Notes: generated by a model from the letters alone, not told the origin. A stretch of 64,000 nucleotides of DNA from Cristatella mucedo (GCA_009760855.2 WPIO01000150.1:126001-190000); one strand, 5' to 3'; counted from the stretch's first letter, positions 22,301-48,185 are shown. A program made the numbers and translations.

Positions 22301-23120
22301 TTATACATTGAAATCTTTGCTAAGTGAAGATATTAGCTGTAAAACTTCTGTGACTAGCTTTTTCGGTTTTCAAATGTAATGTAAGAACCCAGATGGTCTG
22401 TCAAAACTGGTTTCTTTGGTTTGATAAGAAGAGTGGGAAGAATTTGCTCAAGCTCTCCTAGTCTAGAATTGCTTTTTTATTTTGTGATCAGGCAAAAATC
22501 ATTTTGAACAGTCCGGGGACAATAGAGTTTGCTAAGGATGCGTTTAATCAGTTACATATATGTGGGAGAAGATGTGTTATAGCCCCAAGAAGAACTACAG
22601 GCGTAGATATTGGAGTGCTAGTAACATTCCTTAGCCATGAAACTGATTTCAGATTGAGGCCAGGCGTGGCAGACTCTATTGCAGTCACTAGGTATTGCTA
22701 GGAAATGAGACAACGATTAATTTGGAGATGATAGCCTGGTATGAGGGTTCAGTGAGAATGAGGTTATCTTACGAATAGAACTTCCAGTATAGTCGATCGT
22801 GAGTGCTCAAAGTTAACTTTAGTTCGCATTCACCCAAGGCCCAGAAGGCACACTTTTTTTTTCTGGCGTCACGACATTCCCTGACTTGACGACATTTAGA
22901 CAAAAGCAAAGAAAGCATATATGTATCGCTGCAGATGCTGGGTCCAAGAGGCTAATCCGACTTGGACTAATTTACACTGTTGGAGTGGAGCGTCAGAGTG
23001 CTAGCATATTCCAGGTTCATTGCTGCATGAAATTAAACAAGTAAGGTTTCTTACTATATTTTCTATTATTGACGTGCATATAGATAATATTTTCAATATA
23101 CTACGTTTCTACTCCAGAAA

Positions 23121-23368
23121 CGAAAAAAGCTCTAAACTTAGCTAAGCAGCAGCTGGCAGACATTCTCAAAACTCAGGAACAGTATTATTACCATTTTTGC
23201 AACCTTTTTAATGTAAAAGTGGATGAAACAGCCTTTAACTTCTGGAGAAATAGTGTGCATGCGAAATTCTCTGAGCTGACGAAACTAGCTGACTTTGGGT
23301 ACTCCATAATGTGCGTACACAATCAGAAGATTGGGAAGCTGATGTTTAACTCAGGTTGGCAGAAATGA
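23121..23368 (+). repeat. hAT-type transposase C-terminal relic (tentative)
   Basis: A frame of about 82 codons closes at TGA 23366-23368. It contains Phe-Trp-Arg-Asn-Ser, Phe-Ser-Glu-Leu-Thr-Lys-Leu-Ala-Asp-Phe and a following Ile-Met-Cys block. This resembles the hAT dimerisation region (Trp, then x-Phe-Pro-x-Leu-x-x-Leu-Ala, then an Ile-Pro-x-Ser core), although the Ser-x-Glu-Arg core is not preserved. The paralogous bases at 6645-6870 carry stops. Confidence 0.4.
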
Positions 23369-23455
23369 GCTAAGCCGACGCCTAAGAAGCGGCTAAGCTT
23401 AAGGCTAAGGCTAAGGCTCAGGTTAAGCTTAAGCTTAAGCCGAGGCTAAGCCGTG
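23368..23455. repeat. Imperfect GCTAAG hexanucleotide array
   Basis: Variants of GCTAAG, GCTTAA and GGCTAA repeat through the stretch. The matching place in the duplicate (about 6890-6960) shows only traces, so the array grew or decayed after duplication. Confidence 0.7.
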
Positions 23456-24214
23456 AAATAATCCGTTGCTGGCACTCGCTAAACAATCCGGAGATACCGC
23501 ACATAACCGTCTGCAAAAAAGCGAGTTGCTGGGCAGTTGCATTCCTACGAATCTGCAACAGCGGCCAATGTTTCATTGAATCATTGCCGAGGACGGCGCT
23601 TTGAGGTGCTGATAAAAACGTCTACAGGTTTAGAAAAATTGGTGGAAAAAGTGTTATTAATATATTTAGCTAGCCCTAGCTTATCGTATTCCTCTCTCTT
23701 TGGATTAGACGTGAGTGATGCTAATAAATAATTCATCTGAATAACCATATTAAAATTCTAGCTTCACATACTTACATAGTATGGATTATAACTTTCCATG
23801 TATCCAGTCACGCTTAATTATAATCCATCACGACCAGATTATTTTATGTATAATTTGGCAAACTGGTCCTCGACTCACTTGCTATTTCACAGACATGAGC
23901 ATTTACATTGACTGAGATCAGTGGCCGCTCATTTCATAACCTTTCCTTACTCCTTCTCATACCACAAGATATGAAGCACCTGGATAGTGATTTTGCTCTT
24001 TAAGAGCTCTTTTTAAATGACCTAGATATATAGCATCTACTTCAGCTGGCACAGTCTCTTCGTGAAGAAGTACCTATTACTTAGCTTGCCTGATCCATTA
24101 TCCAAAAAATGATTGGCACCCACTAATGAATTAAATGTTATCATTTGATACATTCAAGATTGCTATCGATAATGTAACGTGATGTAATCTATCTCCGTCT
24201 CAAACTAAACAATG

Positions 24215-24490
24215 CCACAATGACCATGTGGGTGTTTTTTATTTATTTATTGGGTGTTAGGCAAGAGAGTTTTATATAGTGCACTCACAGCCTAAGCGCC
24301 TTTAGCTACTAATTCGGTAGCCAACAGACTTTATCTCACGTAACAAAAAGAAAGAGGAAAACATAGAAGAGTCGAGAGAGTAGTCGAGATAGCGATTAGC
24401 TTGGAAGTAGCAGCTCAGGACCGCTGAAAAGGATGAGCCATAGTAGTGGTTTCCTAGGAATCGTGGAAGCGATTTCCACAGTCTAAGACC
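24215..24490 (-). repeat. LINE family 1 3'-end fragment
   Basis: The order CCATGTGGGTGTT, ATTCGGTAGCCA-CAGACTT, ATCTCACGTAACAAA and CAGCTCAGGACCGCTGAAAAGGATGAGC parallels 9415-9600 and 10150-10330. It splits the duplicated block beside gene B exon 5 and is absent from the partner at 13.8 kb. Confidence 0.7.
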
Positions 24491-24570
24491 TGCTATAGGT
24501 TATACAAATATCAGTAGACTACTAATGTAATTAAAACCGCTAAGTTAGTTTGCAACTTATTCGCTCTTAA

Positions 24571-24678
24571 TTTTACAGTAGCTGCCATTTCTACACGTGT
24601 TGCATTGGCAGACGATACGACTGTCTTTGAGAAGACAACATCCATACAGCTGACAGGAATTTCAGTTGCACAATGCAG
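24571..24678 (-). pseudogene. Gene B exon 5 relic (EGF-like 2)
   Basis: The 108-nt length and most Cys codons are kept (Asn-Ser-Cys-Gln-Leu-Tyr-Gly, Val-Cys-Gln-Cys, Tyr-Cys). The conserved Trp codon is TGA and the donor is TT instead of GT. Confidence 0.88.
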
Positions 24679-24756
24679 CTGTAATGGAAACGAATATTAT
24701 AAATTAGCCAGACGACATAATAGTATCGTAGTGTGACGATGATAGTATTTACGAAC

Positions 24757-24873
24757 CTCGATTTTTGCCTTGTCTTCCTGTCCAACCCAGGATGCAAGTG
24801 CATAATACTTCATCTTACAGCCGATTGCATGAGCCTCCATTGTGGCAATAGCCAGGAATTGTACATTAATATC
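24757..24873 (-). pseudogene. Gene B exon 4 relic (EGF-like 1)
   Basis: Asn-Gly-Gly-Ser-Cys and the Trp-Thr-Gly-Arg end are recognisable. TAA stops lie before the first Cys and in the middle, three bases are missing, and the acceptor AG is CTG. Confidence 0.88.
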
Positions 24874-25083
24874 CAGTCCGAACATGGACGCACGTTGAAT
24901 ACATTCGGATATCACAAAATAAGTAGCAATTATTATATCCGTTCGTTAAGCTTGCACACAACAGATCTATATTTTAAATCTGCAGCATCTAAATGCAACT
25001 CCAAGGTGAGATAAACGAGCCTGCATCCTGAGATGCCATAGCAGAGAAATATCTATTTAATAGGAGAAGAGCATGCGTCTGTC

Positions 25084-25206
25084 CTTGTTACGGCTAGACA
25101 GCTGAGGCGATGGATGGCGTCTGGATGTCACAACAAAAGTAGGCTCCTCAGTTGTGGCTCGAGCATTGAGATTGACAAGATCTCCGGGATTCAGAGTAGA
25201 CGGCAC
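25084..25206 (-). pseudogene. Gene B exon 3 relic (small Cys-rich module)
   Basis: It aligns over its full length with 39636-39758 of gene C (CTCAATGCTCGAG for CTGAATGCTCGTG, GAGGAGCCTACTTTTG for GAGGAGCCGGCTTTTG, CAGCTGTCTAGCC for CAGCTGTCCAGCC). It keeps the acceptor but has a TGA, a TAG and a lost donor. The 82-codon ORF across it is a shifted frame. Confidence 0.88.
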
Positions 25207-25309
25207 CTGGAAGAATACGGAAGTTTGTGATACATCAGCTTCACCAGGCAAAGGTCTTCTAATAATATTGCTAGGCTTCAAATCAAATTTTGATACACGG
25301 CTCAAGTAA

Positions 25310-27590
25310 CTGCAGATAATTTAGTATCATAATAGCTGTGATTACATCACTTTTGGAAACACCAACGCTTCACGAACTTCTTAGAATATCTCTTAGATGG
25401 CCTGGAATTCATGTGGAATCCATAATGGACAGGGTTATGCTATAGCAGAGTTGTCTAAAGGGGATGACAGCAATTCATAGATCATTTTGTATTCGGACCC
25501 TTGTGTGACTAAGTCCTGCTTATTGCAATGTATCAATGTAAGAAGGCAACTGCTGCCTTTGAGCTAGTTTAACGGTCAACAAAGCTGACCTTTTAATGGA
25601 GACACTCAGATTCAGTGCAACGGCTAACGGGGACAGGCACAAAATTTGGCATTCTAAACCTCTTGAAGGCACAAAACGCGATTGCTTTCAAACGTTTTTT
25701 GCTCGGAATGATTTGTGAACCCGTGCACAAAACACTAAAAATCCCTAATGCGACATCACTGATAAATAGGACATAGGGTGAGGAATCTAGTAGATGACAC
25801 AGGAGCAGCTAACACAGCAAACCGTCTGCAGAAACACATAACAAGCACTAAGCCGAACAGCAGCCTTTCATTAAGCTGTTATGCACCCACAAGATTATAA
25901 TTCAAATATCAGCCACAATGTAATATATCATCCAAAGGGAACAGCCCTTTGAAGTCATTTGGTCTGCATGAGTGAAGTGAAAGTATCACTTGAACTCCGA
26001 TTTGTATGCCAAAGGCTTACAATGCAGGGCTTCTTATTAGTGACAAGTCGGAATGCCACTTCAGCTAGATTATCACTGAGCTATATACTATTAGCTAGTT
26101 CCCAAATATATCAATACAGAATCCAGTGCCTTGTGTTAACGACACGGACTTGTAGGGTAGCAGCTGTAGTCACTAGTGCTTCAAGCTGTGGTCGGCAGAC
26201 CTCCCTGAGATGATGCACGGTCTTCTAATGCATAATCTTCAATGCCTCGAGGCACCGGCTGCTTAGGCCGCTGTCTGCAAAAACTCATCGCTGTTTCAAA
26301 TGCATTGCTTTTATCGAAGGATGAGGGGGAAAAGGCCTCCAGAGCTTTTTAATCACTTCACATTTCTATAGAGGTCAACATCTCCGGCAACTGCTAAAAT
26401 ATGGTGGACCTCTGGCCTCCCTGGAGAGTCCAGCTCACTTCCTAAACGAGCAGAAGGGACCCGAGCTTGGTTCACATCTTTTTGTAAATTTATACTCTTT
26501 GTCTTGCAGATTTGATCGTCAAGCACATCTGAGATGTTATTTGGCATCATTTGGTTTGTATCACTGGATAAATATATCACTCCAACATTTTTCTTGTAAC
26601 TGTAACGCTATCACTTCTTCATAAGTCATAGTTCACCACAAGATCACATCGGCTCCACAACCAAGTTTGCTTAATTTCAAGTAATACAGCTGAAAAAATC
26701 AGACCAGCATTGAAATGGGAGCCGGCTTAGTTGGCTCAGTCGTCGGGAGGATCTCCTTGAGAGCTTTGGTTTTTTCCAAGGACGTTAGTGAAATACTACC
26801 TTCTAATAATAATAATAACAATAATATTAATAACGATGAGCTTGACAAGCTCTTTACATTTGCCGTTACATCGCTTGGTTGCAAGCAGATACCACCTCTT
26901 AGTCTGCTCTGTTGGCTGCATGCAAATAGCTAAGGAAGAATGCTGCTCTTAGCATCTGGATATTTAGCACCTGTCCGGGCACTGGCCAGCACAGGTGTGT
27001 TCAGTTTGCTGAGCAGACTCATCTACCTCACTCAGCCAACTGTTTGCCAGTGCCAGTATGAATACCGGAGCTCATATATTTGGCAGCTACTTGAGTTAAC
27101 TAGGACTGCTGCTCTGCCGAGTGTATCGAAGTACATGCCAGGAAGGCTCTGTGGCAAGCATTCCTCTGGCCTGTTGGGGGTGGCCACCCAGGGTTCCGGG
27201 CTTCAGTCCATCCTTCTGGCAGTTTCCAGGTGTCCAGCCAGGGCAGGGCCTCTGGGTATCTAGCAACAGAAGCACGGCAGAGCAGCCTTGGGCAGCCACC
27301 TGTTGCTGACAGGAGTCGATTCAATACCTGATTGATGGAGGTGGGGAGCTTATGGTGGGGGGCTGGGGTGGCATTGGGCTTCCGGCAGGACTGCTGAGCT
27401 GGGCCTGGCCTGGCTTCTAGCCAAAGGGTGCCAAAGCTGGCCAAAGGGCAAAGCACTCCTTCTTTATAAACCTCGTCTTCCCCAGATTCATCTTTTGTGA
27501 TTCCTCCTTATTGCAAGTCCAATTTTAGGCTTTGCCTGCTGATTGCATTTGTTACCAACACACATTTCTTAATGCTTCACCTGCAGCATC
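25310..27590. other. Intergenic, no supported gene
   Basis: It has several ORFs of 60-118 codons on both strands, a short TAA/AAC microsatellite near 26805-26835 and a GC-rich part at 27100-27450. None has a known motif or convincing exon borders. The 5' exons of gene B would be expected here and were not found. Confidence 0.4.
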
Positions 27591-27592
27591 TA

Positions 27593-27668
27593 TCCGTAAA
27601 GTGCCTAGAAAGACATCCAGTTCTCTGAGGTGCTATGCACTTGCATTATCGTTATTATTATTATTTTT
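27593..27668 (+). repeat. LINE family 2 / SINE 3' tail ending in an ATT microsatellite
   Basis: AAAGTGCCTAGAAAGA, CAGTTCTCTGAGGTGCTAT, then TTATTATTATT. It is the same tail as at 45950-46025, without an identifiable head. Confidence 0.7.
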
Positions 27669-27709
27669 ACCTAGGTCATGGTTTCGAGCACTGCAGTGAA
27701 AGTTCTTTT

Positions 27710-27732
27710 GATCACTACCAGAGGTAGTGATC
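27710..27732. repeat. 10-bp inverted repeat
   Basis: GATCACTACC and GGTAGTGATC are separated by AGA. Function unknown. Confidence 0.75.
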
Positions 27733-27734
27733 GC

Positions 27735-29035
27735 CACGAAGGCTCTCTTGCTGCTTTACAAATGAGGCTGGTTAATCAGCTAACCATTGCAGTGGCTGTA
27801 CCAGGGCTCTGCAGGACCATTTGTCCAGAGCCAGGACACAGAGCAGCCTGCTTATGTAAGAAAGAACAGAAAGAAACGGTGCCTCGAAGCAGGCTCCTCC
27901 CATCGACTGCTATCATCAGGAGGGTCTCGGAATGCTCACCGGGAAACGGTTAGTATGCAGGTGATGGTGGTTTGGGGGGTGCAGGTTGCAACAAAGTGGA
28001 ACTGGGTAGCAGACCTGAGGAACAAGCTCTCACACCATAACGAAACACAGTCTGGGCTATCTAGAATCGAATTCATATTCAGAGTCAGTATTGCAACAGT
28101 GTAAAGATTTCGTTCTGAGGACGGTAATGCATATTACATCTACTATATTCATGCATGAACTACAGGTTTCGCAGCTAGCTTGCATGTTGTCGAGGCCTGT
28201 GGAACCTTTTCAAACTTTCCAAGCAATTTGCTTGCTCGGCTGGTTACCCTGCCAATGTATGATGTAACCGTTCGTTCGATATACAATATCGAGCACTGAA
28301 ATCACTTATTAGAAATTAGTAAAGTTACACATGATTTGAACTCTTGAGTTTTTCCTCGGTAGGCGGGTTGGTTTTCTATTCCCTACTGCCAGCCTGAATT
28401 CTCTTGGTCGGTCTCACAGTTCAGCCTGCTACTGCATAGCCCCGTGCGATTGCTGAGTCACAGATTAAGCTGCCATTAATGCACCTAGGACGACGAGCAC
28501 ATGCTAGCAGGAAAGGCTAATTATCTTTTCTAGACAAGCACAGCTGACTGAGCAGAGATGAAGGACTGCAGAGCAAGCATGCCACGACAAATTGCACACC
28601 CCAGGAGCCTCACTCGACTGGAGCTGCTGATCTACCAGCTGATGCTCCTGTACCTACTCCCAATCCGAGCCTCCAACCGTGCCAGAAAGCATACCATCCT
28701 AGTCCTGTGGCCACGTGCTACCTATTTGAACTTCTTCTACGAGCGCTGCTGACTGGCTTTAGAAGCAGGCAGTTTTGGGAAGGTTGGTGTATGAGTCTTC
28801 CATCAATCGGCAGCTGACTGGCCTGACCGCTTAGCTAGGCTCAGTAAGCCTTTTCAGCTCAATTGCAATCGTTACAGCTTTGGATCCTAGCAGAAAATAA
28901 AAGTCTGTAATACAACCTGTTAAAGAGACATGCTAGCTGCTGCAAAGTGACCCTGCAGCAGGACAGCCGTTTTGTCCTGGATAGAGCTGCCTTGGCCAAG
29001 GACTCCTGGAGCCAGTAAAGCTAAGCTGCCAGCTT
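27735..29035. other. Intergenic, no supported gene
   Basis: Plus-strand ORFs at 27678-27953, 27787-28104 and 28558-28752 have no recognisable domains. Confidence 0.4.
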
Positions 29036-29250
29036 GTCTCTCTCGCTCTCTCTCTCTCTCTCCCTCTCTCAGCCTGTCTGTCTCTCTGTCTGTCTGTCGG
29101 TCTGCCTGTCTCTATGTCTCTCTTATTTCTCTGTCAGTCTCTGTGTGTATTTCTCTCTTTGTCTCTCTATATCGCTCTCATAGACTTTCTCTCTCTCTCT
29201 GTCTCTATCTCACTTTATCTCTTCATTTCACTCTGTCTCTTTACCTTGCA
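29036..29250. repeat. CT-rich simple repeat
   Basis: Degenerate TCTC / GTCTGT array. The Ser-Leu-rich ORFs over it are its translation. Confidence 0.95.
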
Positions 29251-29259
29251 TGAATCGTT

Positions 29260-32050
29260 CTTTCTGCTCGTTGGTATGAGCTACTGGTTTGCAGTTAGCT
29301 ATTTCAGACGTTAGCCATAAACAGGCTATGCATGCTCATTTACATAAGTTCGCTGGCTATCAAAAACGCAGAATTTCTGGCATGCAGTGAATACAGACTG
29401 AAACATTTCCTATGGTAAAGGTCCCTGCCAGAAAAGCAGTGTTACTTGCCACTGCAGCTGCCTTGGAAGGCAACTGCAGCTCTGTCTAAGGTCAAAGGGC
29501 TGCCGAACAAAAGTGAAACTCGACTTTCCAGTAAGTCAATGCTTACCGCCAGTGCAGGTGCTTGGCATCGCAGTAAAGTAAAGCGCAGCGAGAAAATCTG
29601 CCAAGAATATGACTCCGACCACTTCCATTCAGCTCCCCAAAATCTCTGCAGCACACCAAAAATTGTATGCTGGCTGGTGCTCAGCTAAGGACGCTTCAGC
29701 ACAGTACAGGCGAAATACTTTACGAATAATTACAATAAGATCCGAAGGCAGGCATATATCATTCTAGTGGTGCTAGAACTAAAAACCATGCAGGCTCTGT
29801 TCCATCAGGGTTGAACGAAGCAACTAAAAGGGAGATTAGCTGACAAAATATGCAGTCTGCCAAGTGACTTAATAAGTTTCGACTTGCAAGTCCTAGATCG
29901 TTGTACTTTCGAATAATGACAGTATACATACGGGTCTAGGCACATATACTAGTGCTCACTGCCTGTAGACTCGCTTCTCTGAATCGTAGTAGAATTACTT
30001 GTCTATTAAATGCTACCGCAGGAAGTAAATGAAGATTTCATTGATCACACTGGTGACACTGTATTCATACATGAACGGAAATCCTGTGGATAAGATACTA
30101 ATATTCAGTGTAACCTAGATACTATTAAAAGAGAAGTGATCATTAACTCTAGCATCGGATTCGGTTACTCCTAAATTTCGTTACTCTGCTACGACCAATC
30201 GTATAATCCGGACAAGCTTGATGGCTTCAACTATAAGGAGTTTATCTTGAAAAACCTTCGTCCTCAAAACTTCTTGCATTACATTGGAATTCTGTGGAAC
30301 TGGAAATCGTTATTAGAACGTATTGGTCCATTGCGATCCACTTTCCTGAATCAATATTAAAGTTATCGTGCTAACTTAAGGAACCGCCAATCGTAAGTTC
30401 GTTCTGCTTAAAGACTTATCTCGGTTCGTGTAATAGCTATGCATAGTTGTGAGAGTACCACTGACAATTTACCTTACCTAATTGTTACTAATTACACAAT
30501 CATTACTGAGACACTATTAATTCGTTGCTTTGAACTCATTCGGTCTGTTTAGTCAACAATTAGCTATTAGGAGACGCTTGCTCTCTTGAACCTTTGCTCT
30601 GCCTATTGAATTATAAGCAATTGTGCTAGTGCATAATCAAAACGATCACTGAAAACTGGTGGAAAAATAGACGTTGTTAACCATGCACCCATAAATTTTT
30701 AAATTATTAGGATAGTGCTTTACAAACTTTGGATTCCCTTACTCTATTCTTAGCAAATCTGAATTTGATGACAGAGTCAAATATTAAGGTCCTCTAGATT
30801 GTGCCTCAGCTTAATTATGAACTTTAATTGCTTCTTTACAGCCTTTTACACCAGAAACCGTTATGCTCTCATTCAAGTTGAATTTAATGTCAGTTTGATA
30901 ACCCGTAAGGTTTGATACATTCGAGCCCAGCTGGCTTCGTATTCTGAGTCTTTCTTCTTACACGCCCACATTCTGGCTTCTATATTAAGGTCTCCATTGT
31001 TTTAATTCCGATTCCATTTCGAATTCCTTCGACCTAGCACGTCTTTTGTTTCTGCATTCAAAATTTGAATTAATTCGTTAAACCCAAATTCTCTCGAAAT
31101 TGCTTATGTCCACCATAAACATGCGTCTTCAGCCCTTCTGCTTAAGAATCCGATCAAGTTTTACAGCTAAGCAATGCTAACACTTGAAGCAATTCAAGAT
31201 CGCGGGAAATTTTGCACCTCAGATGACCGACAATTATATTCTCTCCCTAACCATATTTATTCGATGCATTACTGGTGCTGAATAAGTAAATCTAAGCTCT
31301 AAAAAAGCAGAGGAAACTAACTCATGGTTAAGATTTACTTTCTAAATTTCGGCATTTTCGGATTATAGTAGGTCGTTTCAATTTATTTTAGCTACAATAG
31401 AGTCCGGAGTTTACGTAGCATTAGTTAAAATATGCACCACTAAACAAAAAACTGGTGTTGTAAATGTATGAGAAAATCTTCTTAATTACTCAAAACATAG
31501 TTAAACAGGGTGAGTTCATACCTCAGTGAGAGACGTAAGAATTTTGCCGAAAATGGCTGTTTGAAATATTGGGAGCATTTATGTCTTGGCATTTTAAAGT
31601 TTGATTGCATCTCTCTTTCCTTTTTTCATCATCTTTTTCGCTCTCTATAATCTTCTTTTCATTATCTTCTTTTTTTAATCTTTTCTTTTGCAGCCAAATT
31701 CGCTAATCGCAATCCCGTCTCATATTTACATGTCTACTTGACTAAGATATGATATTTGTTTACCCTTCTGAACAATGCTATGCTCATGCGACTCTCTAAA
31801 TTGTTCTATAGCAACAATATTGCGCTTAGACGGCCACTAACTTAAAAAAACTTAACAGCAATATGAGCGAAAAAGAGATGGCGGTTCTGCCTAATTTCCA
31901 TACGCAAGTTTCAAGAGCTCACCCAGAAGTATGGTTATGGTTAGATCAATCAACAAGCAGAGGCTCGGTGAAACTGTTCGGCTCCCTAGGACAAAGCTGC
32001 AAATGACGCCCCCTCCCCGATTAAAAAAATTGCTGCAAAATAGCTCCGCC
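29260..32050. other. AT-rich intergenic stretch
   Basis: From about 29700 to 31850 there is hardly any ORF above 60 codons and no repeat family I recognise. A pyrimidine-rich run lies near 31610-31690. Confidence 0.5.
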
Positions 32051-32064
32051 TGAGAAGACACGCC

Positions 32065-32226
32065 AAAACACACACGCACGCACACACGCGCGAACACGCG
32101 CGCACACGCGCGCACACACACGCTCACACACGCGCACACACGCTCACACACGCTCACACATGCACACACACGCACACACACAAACACACACAAACACACA
32201 CGCACACACACAAACACACACACACT
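32065..32226. repeat. CA-rich microsatellite with CG and CT interruptions
   Basis: Imperfect ACACACGC array. Confidence 0.95.
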
Positions 32227-32334
32227 AGAAGGCATATTGAGTTGAGAAAGTTATTTCATTTGAATTTCAAATAAAGTTTAGATACCACTGCTTTAACTTG
32301 GGTGAATATTTCTTGATTTGACAGTGGCTAACTG

Positions 32335-32580
32335 TTAGATTACAGTTTGAAAGTCAATATTTTCCAACGTCTCTTCATCTCTGCTTGACAACGCCGAATA
32401 TGAGAGCCTATTTTGGTCCACTGATGCTCTCACGTAAGATAATGTAATATTCAGCTTGCTAAAGAAACGTTCACAACTGGCAGCTATGGAGAGAAGAACT
32501 TGCAAGGCAGCACTCAAATTAGGAAACGCGTCTCCTTAACTGACAATGAGAGGGGTGACTTCTGGTGGTCTCTTTAGTGC
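32335..32580 (-). repeat. hAT-type transposase C-terminal fragment
   Basis: The minus strand reads Val-Leu-Leu-Ser-Ile-Ala-Ala-Ser-Cys-Glu-Arg-Phe-Phe-Ser-Lys-Leu, then Ser-Tyr-Val-Arg-Ala-Ser and Asn-Arg-Leu-Ser, closing at 32335. This follows the hAT dimerisation signature (Ile-x-x-x-Ser-x-Glu-Arg-x-Phe-Ser-x-Leu, then Leu-Arg-x-x-Met, then Arg-Leu). It is common both in transposons and in TTF-type zinc-finger proteins derived from them. Only about 60 codons are open and no catalytic region is present. Confidence 0.75.
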
Positions 32581-32599
32581 CGAGTCGTGACGAATGAAG

Positions 32600-34080
32600 A
32601 GATGCATTAAACAGCGTTCACATATTTTATTGTACGGCTCTGTCCTCTAAATTTCGGGACGACAGAAGCCTAAAAGACCGAGGCCGTGCGGGCAAGGTTT
32701 GGTCTTGTAACGTGTCTTCAGAAGCTTCTTAGCTGCCAAAAGAAACCAAATTAGGCATAAAGATCCGTGAGCCGGAAAAACTTAGCTGTACTTTCTTGTC
32801 TAAGATATCCTATGCTGTCAATGCTTTTTTAGCTGGATTTTAAATGTCGTCAAGTAGGGATTTGTGACGACGCCAGTCGGAAGCGAGCTCCGGGCTTGTG
32901 TGACTTCCGGCTTGGCCCTGTGTGAGAGAGACTCTGTGTGTCTTTGTGTGTTTGTGCATGTTAGTGGGGGGCATGAGTGATTCTGTGATTGCTTGCATGC
33001 CTGCTGGTAAGTATGTGTATTCTGCCATGATCTTGCGGTTACCTACCTACAACTACTCGGACCACATATCACACTTAGTTATTACTAGGCTTCACTTGCT
33101 CGTTACACGCCCGTCTGATTCGTCACTAAACTGCTTCAGCAGCCAGTGTTAGTCAGTATTACCACTGCAGCTCCTTGGACGGCAAAGGCACTGCCAATGC
33201 TTAAAGTTATGCCGAACATTTAAATAAGAATCAGCCCAAGTTCACAAGCAGTTTATTACCTATTGCTACAGTCACCAATGTGTATAATTTATTATTGCAT
33301 AGGCATTAACACTCAATAAGGCAATGGCAAAAACCCAGGTTTCTTCAGACGTTGGACAGGGGGTAGGACGGGACAGAGAAACGGATAAATATCAAATTAA
33401 AGAGATTCAGATATAGGCAAACGCAGCAGAAGCAGAGTAAAACAAAAAGGATTTATTCAGCAACAGTTAGAGAGACTTTTGTAAAGTGGGATTGAGCATG
33501 ATAGGGAGAGAATAAGCTGCAGATATGAGGAAGAATGAGAGAGAGCAGTAAAAGAGACAGAGGCATATATCGGCAAGAATATGTCTCTTTTTGAAGTGTC
33601 TGGCTGCACTTGCATTCACATCTGTTCCTTGGAACAGCTCTGCTAACTCATAGAGATCTTTCGGCATGCCATGCACCTATTCCTGTGGTCCATGATTGAG
33701 GCATAACATCCAGATCCCGAGCATTAGTTACATCGAAATATGTTCTCAGTCTGAGGAAACATCAGAAAGGCATGGCCTCCGAAGTAGTACAGGTCGGATC
33801 GAGGCACAGCGAACAACTTTTGAGCCGATGCTCCCGATTCTCACATTTGAAGAGGTAAACACTTCTCAAAACTCGACGTCAGAATCTAACATGCATGAAT
33901 TACATCTGTGGAGAGCTATTAGGTACGATCGCTTTCATTTTAAACCTGTTGCCAGGTAATAGAGTCTGGCCACCGAAGATTCAAGTTTGAAGCTCAGCCC
34001 ATAGACCTCCAAGCTAGTGGTAAACAGATCGCACTAACAGTTGGTCATCTCAATGAATGAGTGTCACTACAACGTCGAGT
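32600..34080. other. Intergenic stretch upstream of gene C
   Basis: An 87-codon + ORF (33696-33959) and a 69-codon - ORF with one hydrophobic segment (33467-33676) have no known domain and lie outside the conserved 5' flank. Confidence 0.4.
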
Positions 34081-34129
34081 AGCCCACTGGCCTAGATGGT
34101 AAGTTGAACTTCCTTATCGTCGATTTATT

Positions 34130-34320
34130 CAAACTTGCAGGAACCGAGATGGCAGGCTGAGCTTTCCAGGAAAAAATGTGATTCACGTCTGCCTAAGGCA
34201 CTTAAAGAGAGGACGATTTGGACGTTTGACTGTAGCAACCGAGTACAATCGTAGCCGAGAGCCGATCGAGTGAGCAGCTGCTATTCTACAGCGTTTACTT
34301 TTGGGATTTCAGGAAGCTGA
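34130..34320 (+). promoter_or_regulatory. Conserved 5' flank of gene C
   Basis: About 190 bases before the ATG are shared with the flanks of gene D (60975-61163) and gene E (63555-63755). Common elements are GTGATTCA-GTCTGCCTAAG, a TTAAAG box (here in CACTTAAAGAGAGGAC), GCCGAGAGC, GAGTGAGCAGCTG and TTTCAGGAAGCTGA or a close variant. The TTAAAG box is a possible weak TATA element; no transcript data support this. Confidence 0.45.
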
Positions 34321-47914
<13,594 letters not shown>

Positions 47915-48185
47915 ACACACATCAATGAAGATTGAGTCATACAATATGGAAATCTTTTAAACAGATCAAGAATGCTTACTCTATGGATAGAAATGCTGCT
48001 GATCGCTGCATTATTATCTCAATTTGTACGGTAGTATAGTTTAGATGTGTCTTTTTATCTGGAGCGGGTTTTGCATTTGGACGTTGATCATTTTCGTTTC
48101 AATGGTACATAACTTTCAGATCTACGCCGCAACAGTTTAAGGCAACATCTTGGTTTCAAGTAAATGTATTATCCTTCAAACCAAA

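Larger units (their letters stand above)
21830..23760. repeat. Segmental duplication copy 2 (pairs with 5200-7270)
   Basis: This is the second copy of the block described at 5200-7270. It contains a minus-strand LINE RT fragment, a plus-strand LINE C-terminal relic near 22860, a hAT-like relic and a hexanucleotide array. Confidence 0.85.
17640..25206 (-). pseudogene. Gene B: decayed minus-strand member of the IgGFc/EGF family
   Basis: Remains of at least five exons follow the order of gene C: exon 3 at 25206-25084, exon 4 at 24873-24757, exon 5 at 24678-24571, exon 8 at 21263-21105 and exon 9 at about 20993-20340, with a possible 3' part of exon 9 at about 18070-17640. Exon 3 has in-frame stops and GA where its GT donor should be. 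Exon 4 has stops and no AG before it. Exon 5 has TGA in place of the Trp codon after the first Cys-Asx, and TT for GT at its donor. Exon 8 has a stop and one extra base. The exon-9 part is out of frame. A solo LTR (18390-19606) lies within it, and the duplicated block 21830-23760 sits in its intron 5. No signal-peptide exon was found to the right. It is certainly non-functional as a full-length gene. Confidence 0.85.

Noticed and set aside
33696-33959. 87-codon ORF upstream of gene C
   Set aside because: No motif, no counterpart in the flanks of genes D and E, and no splice signals linking it to gene C.
34083-34110. A-box-like TGGCCTAGATGG
   Set aside because: No B box follows. It is kept only as a possible SINE head trace.
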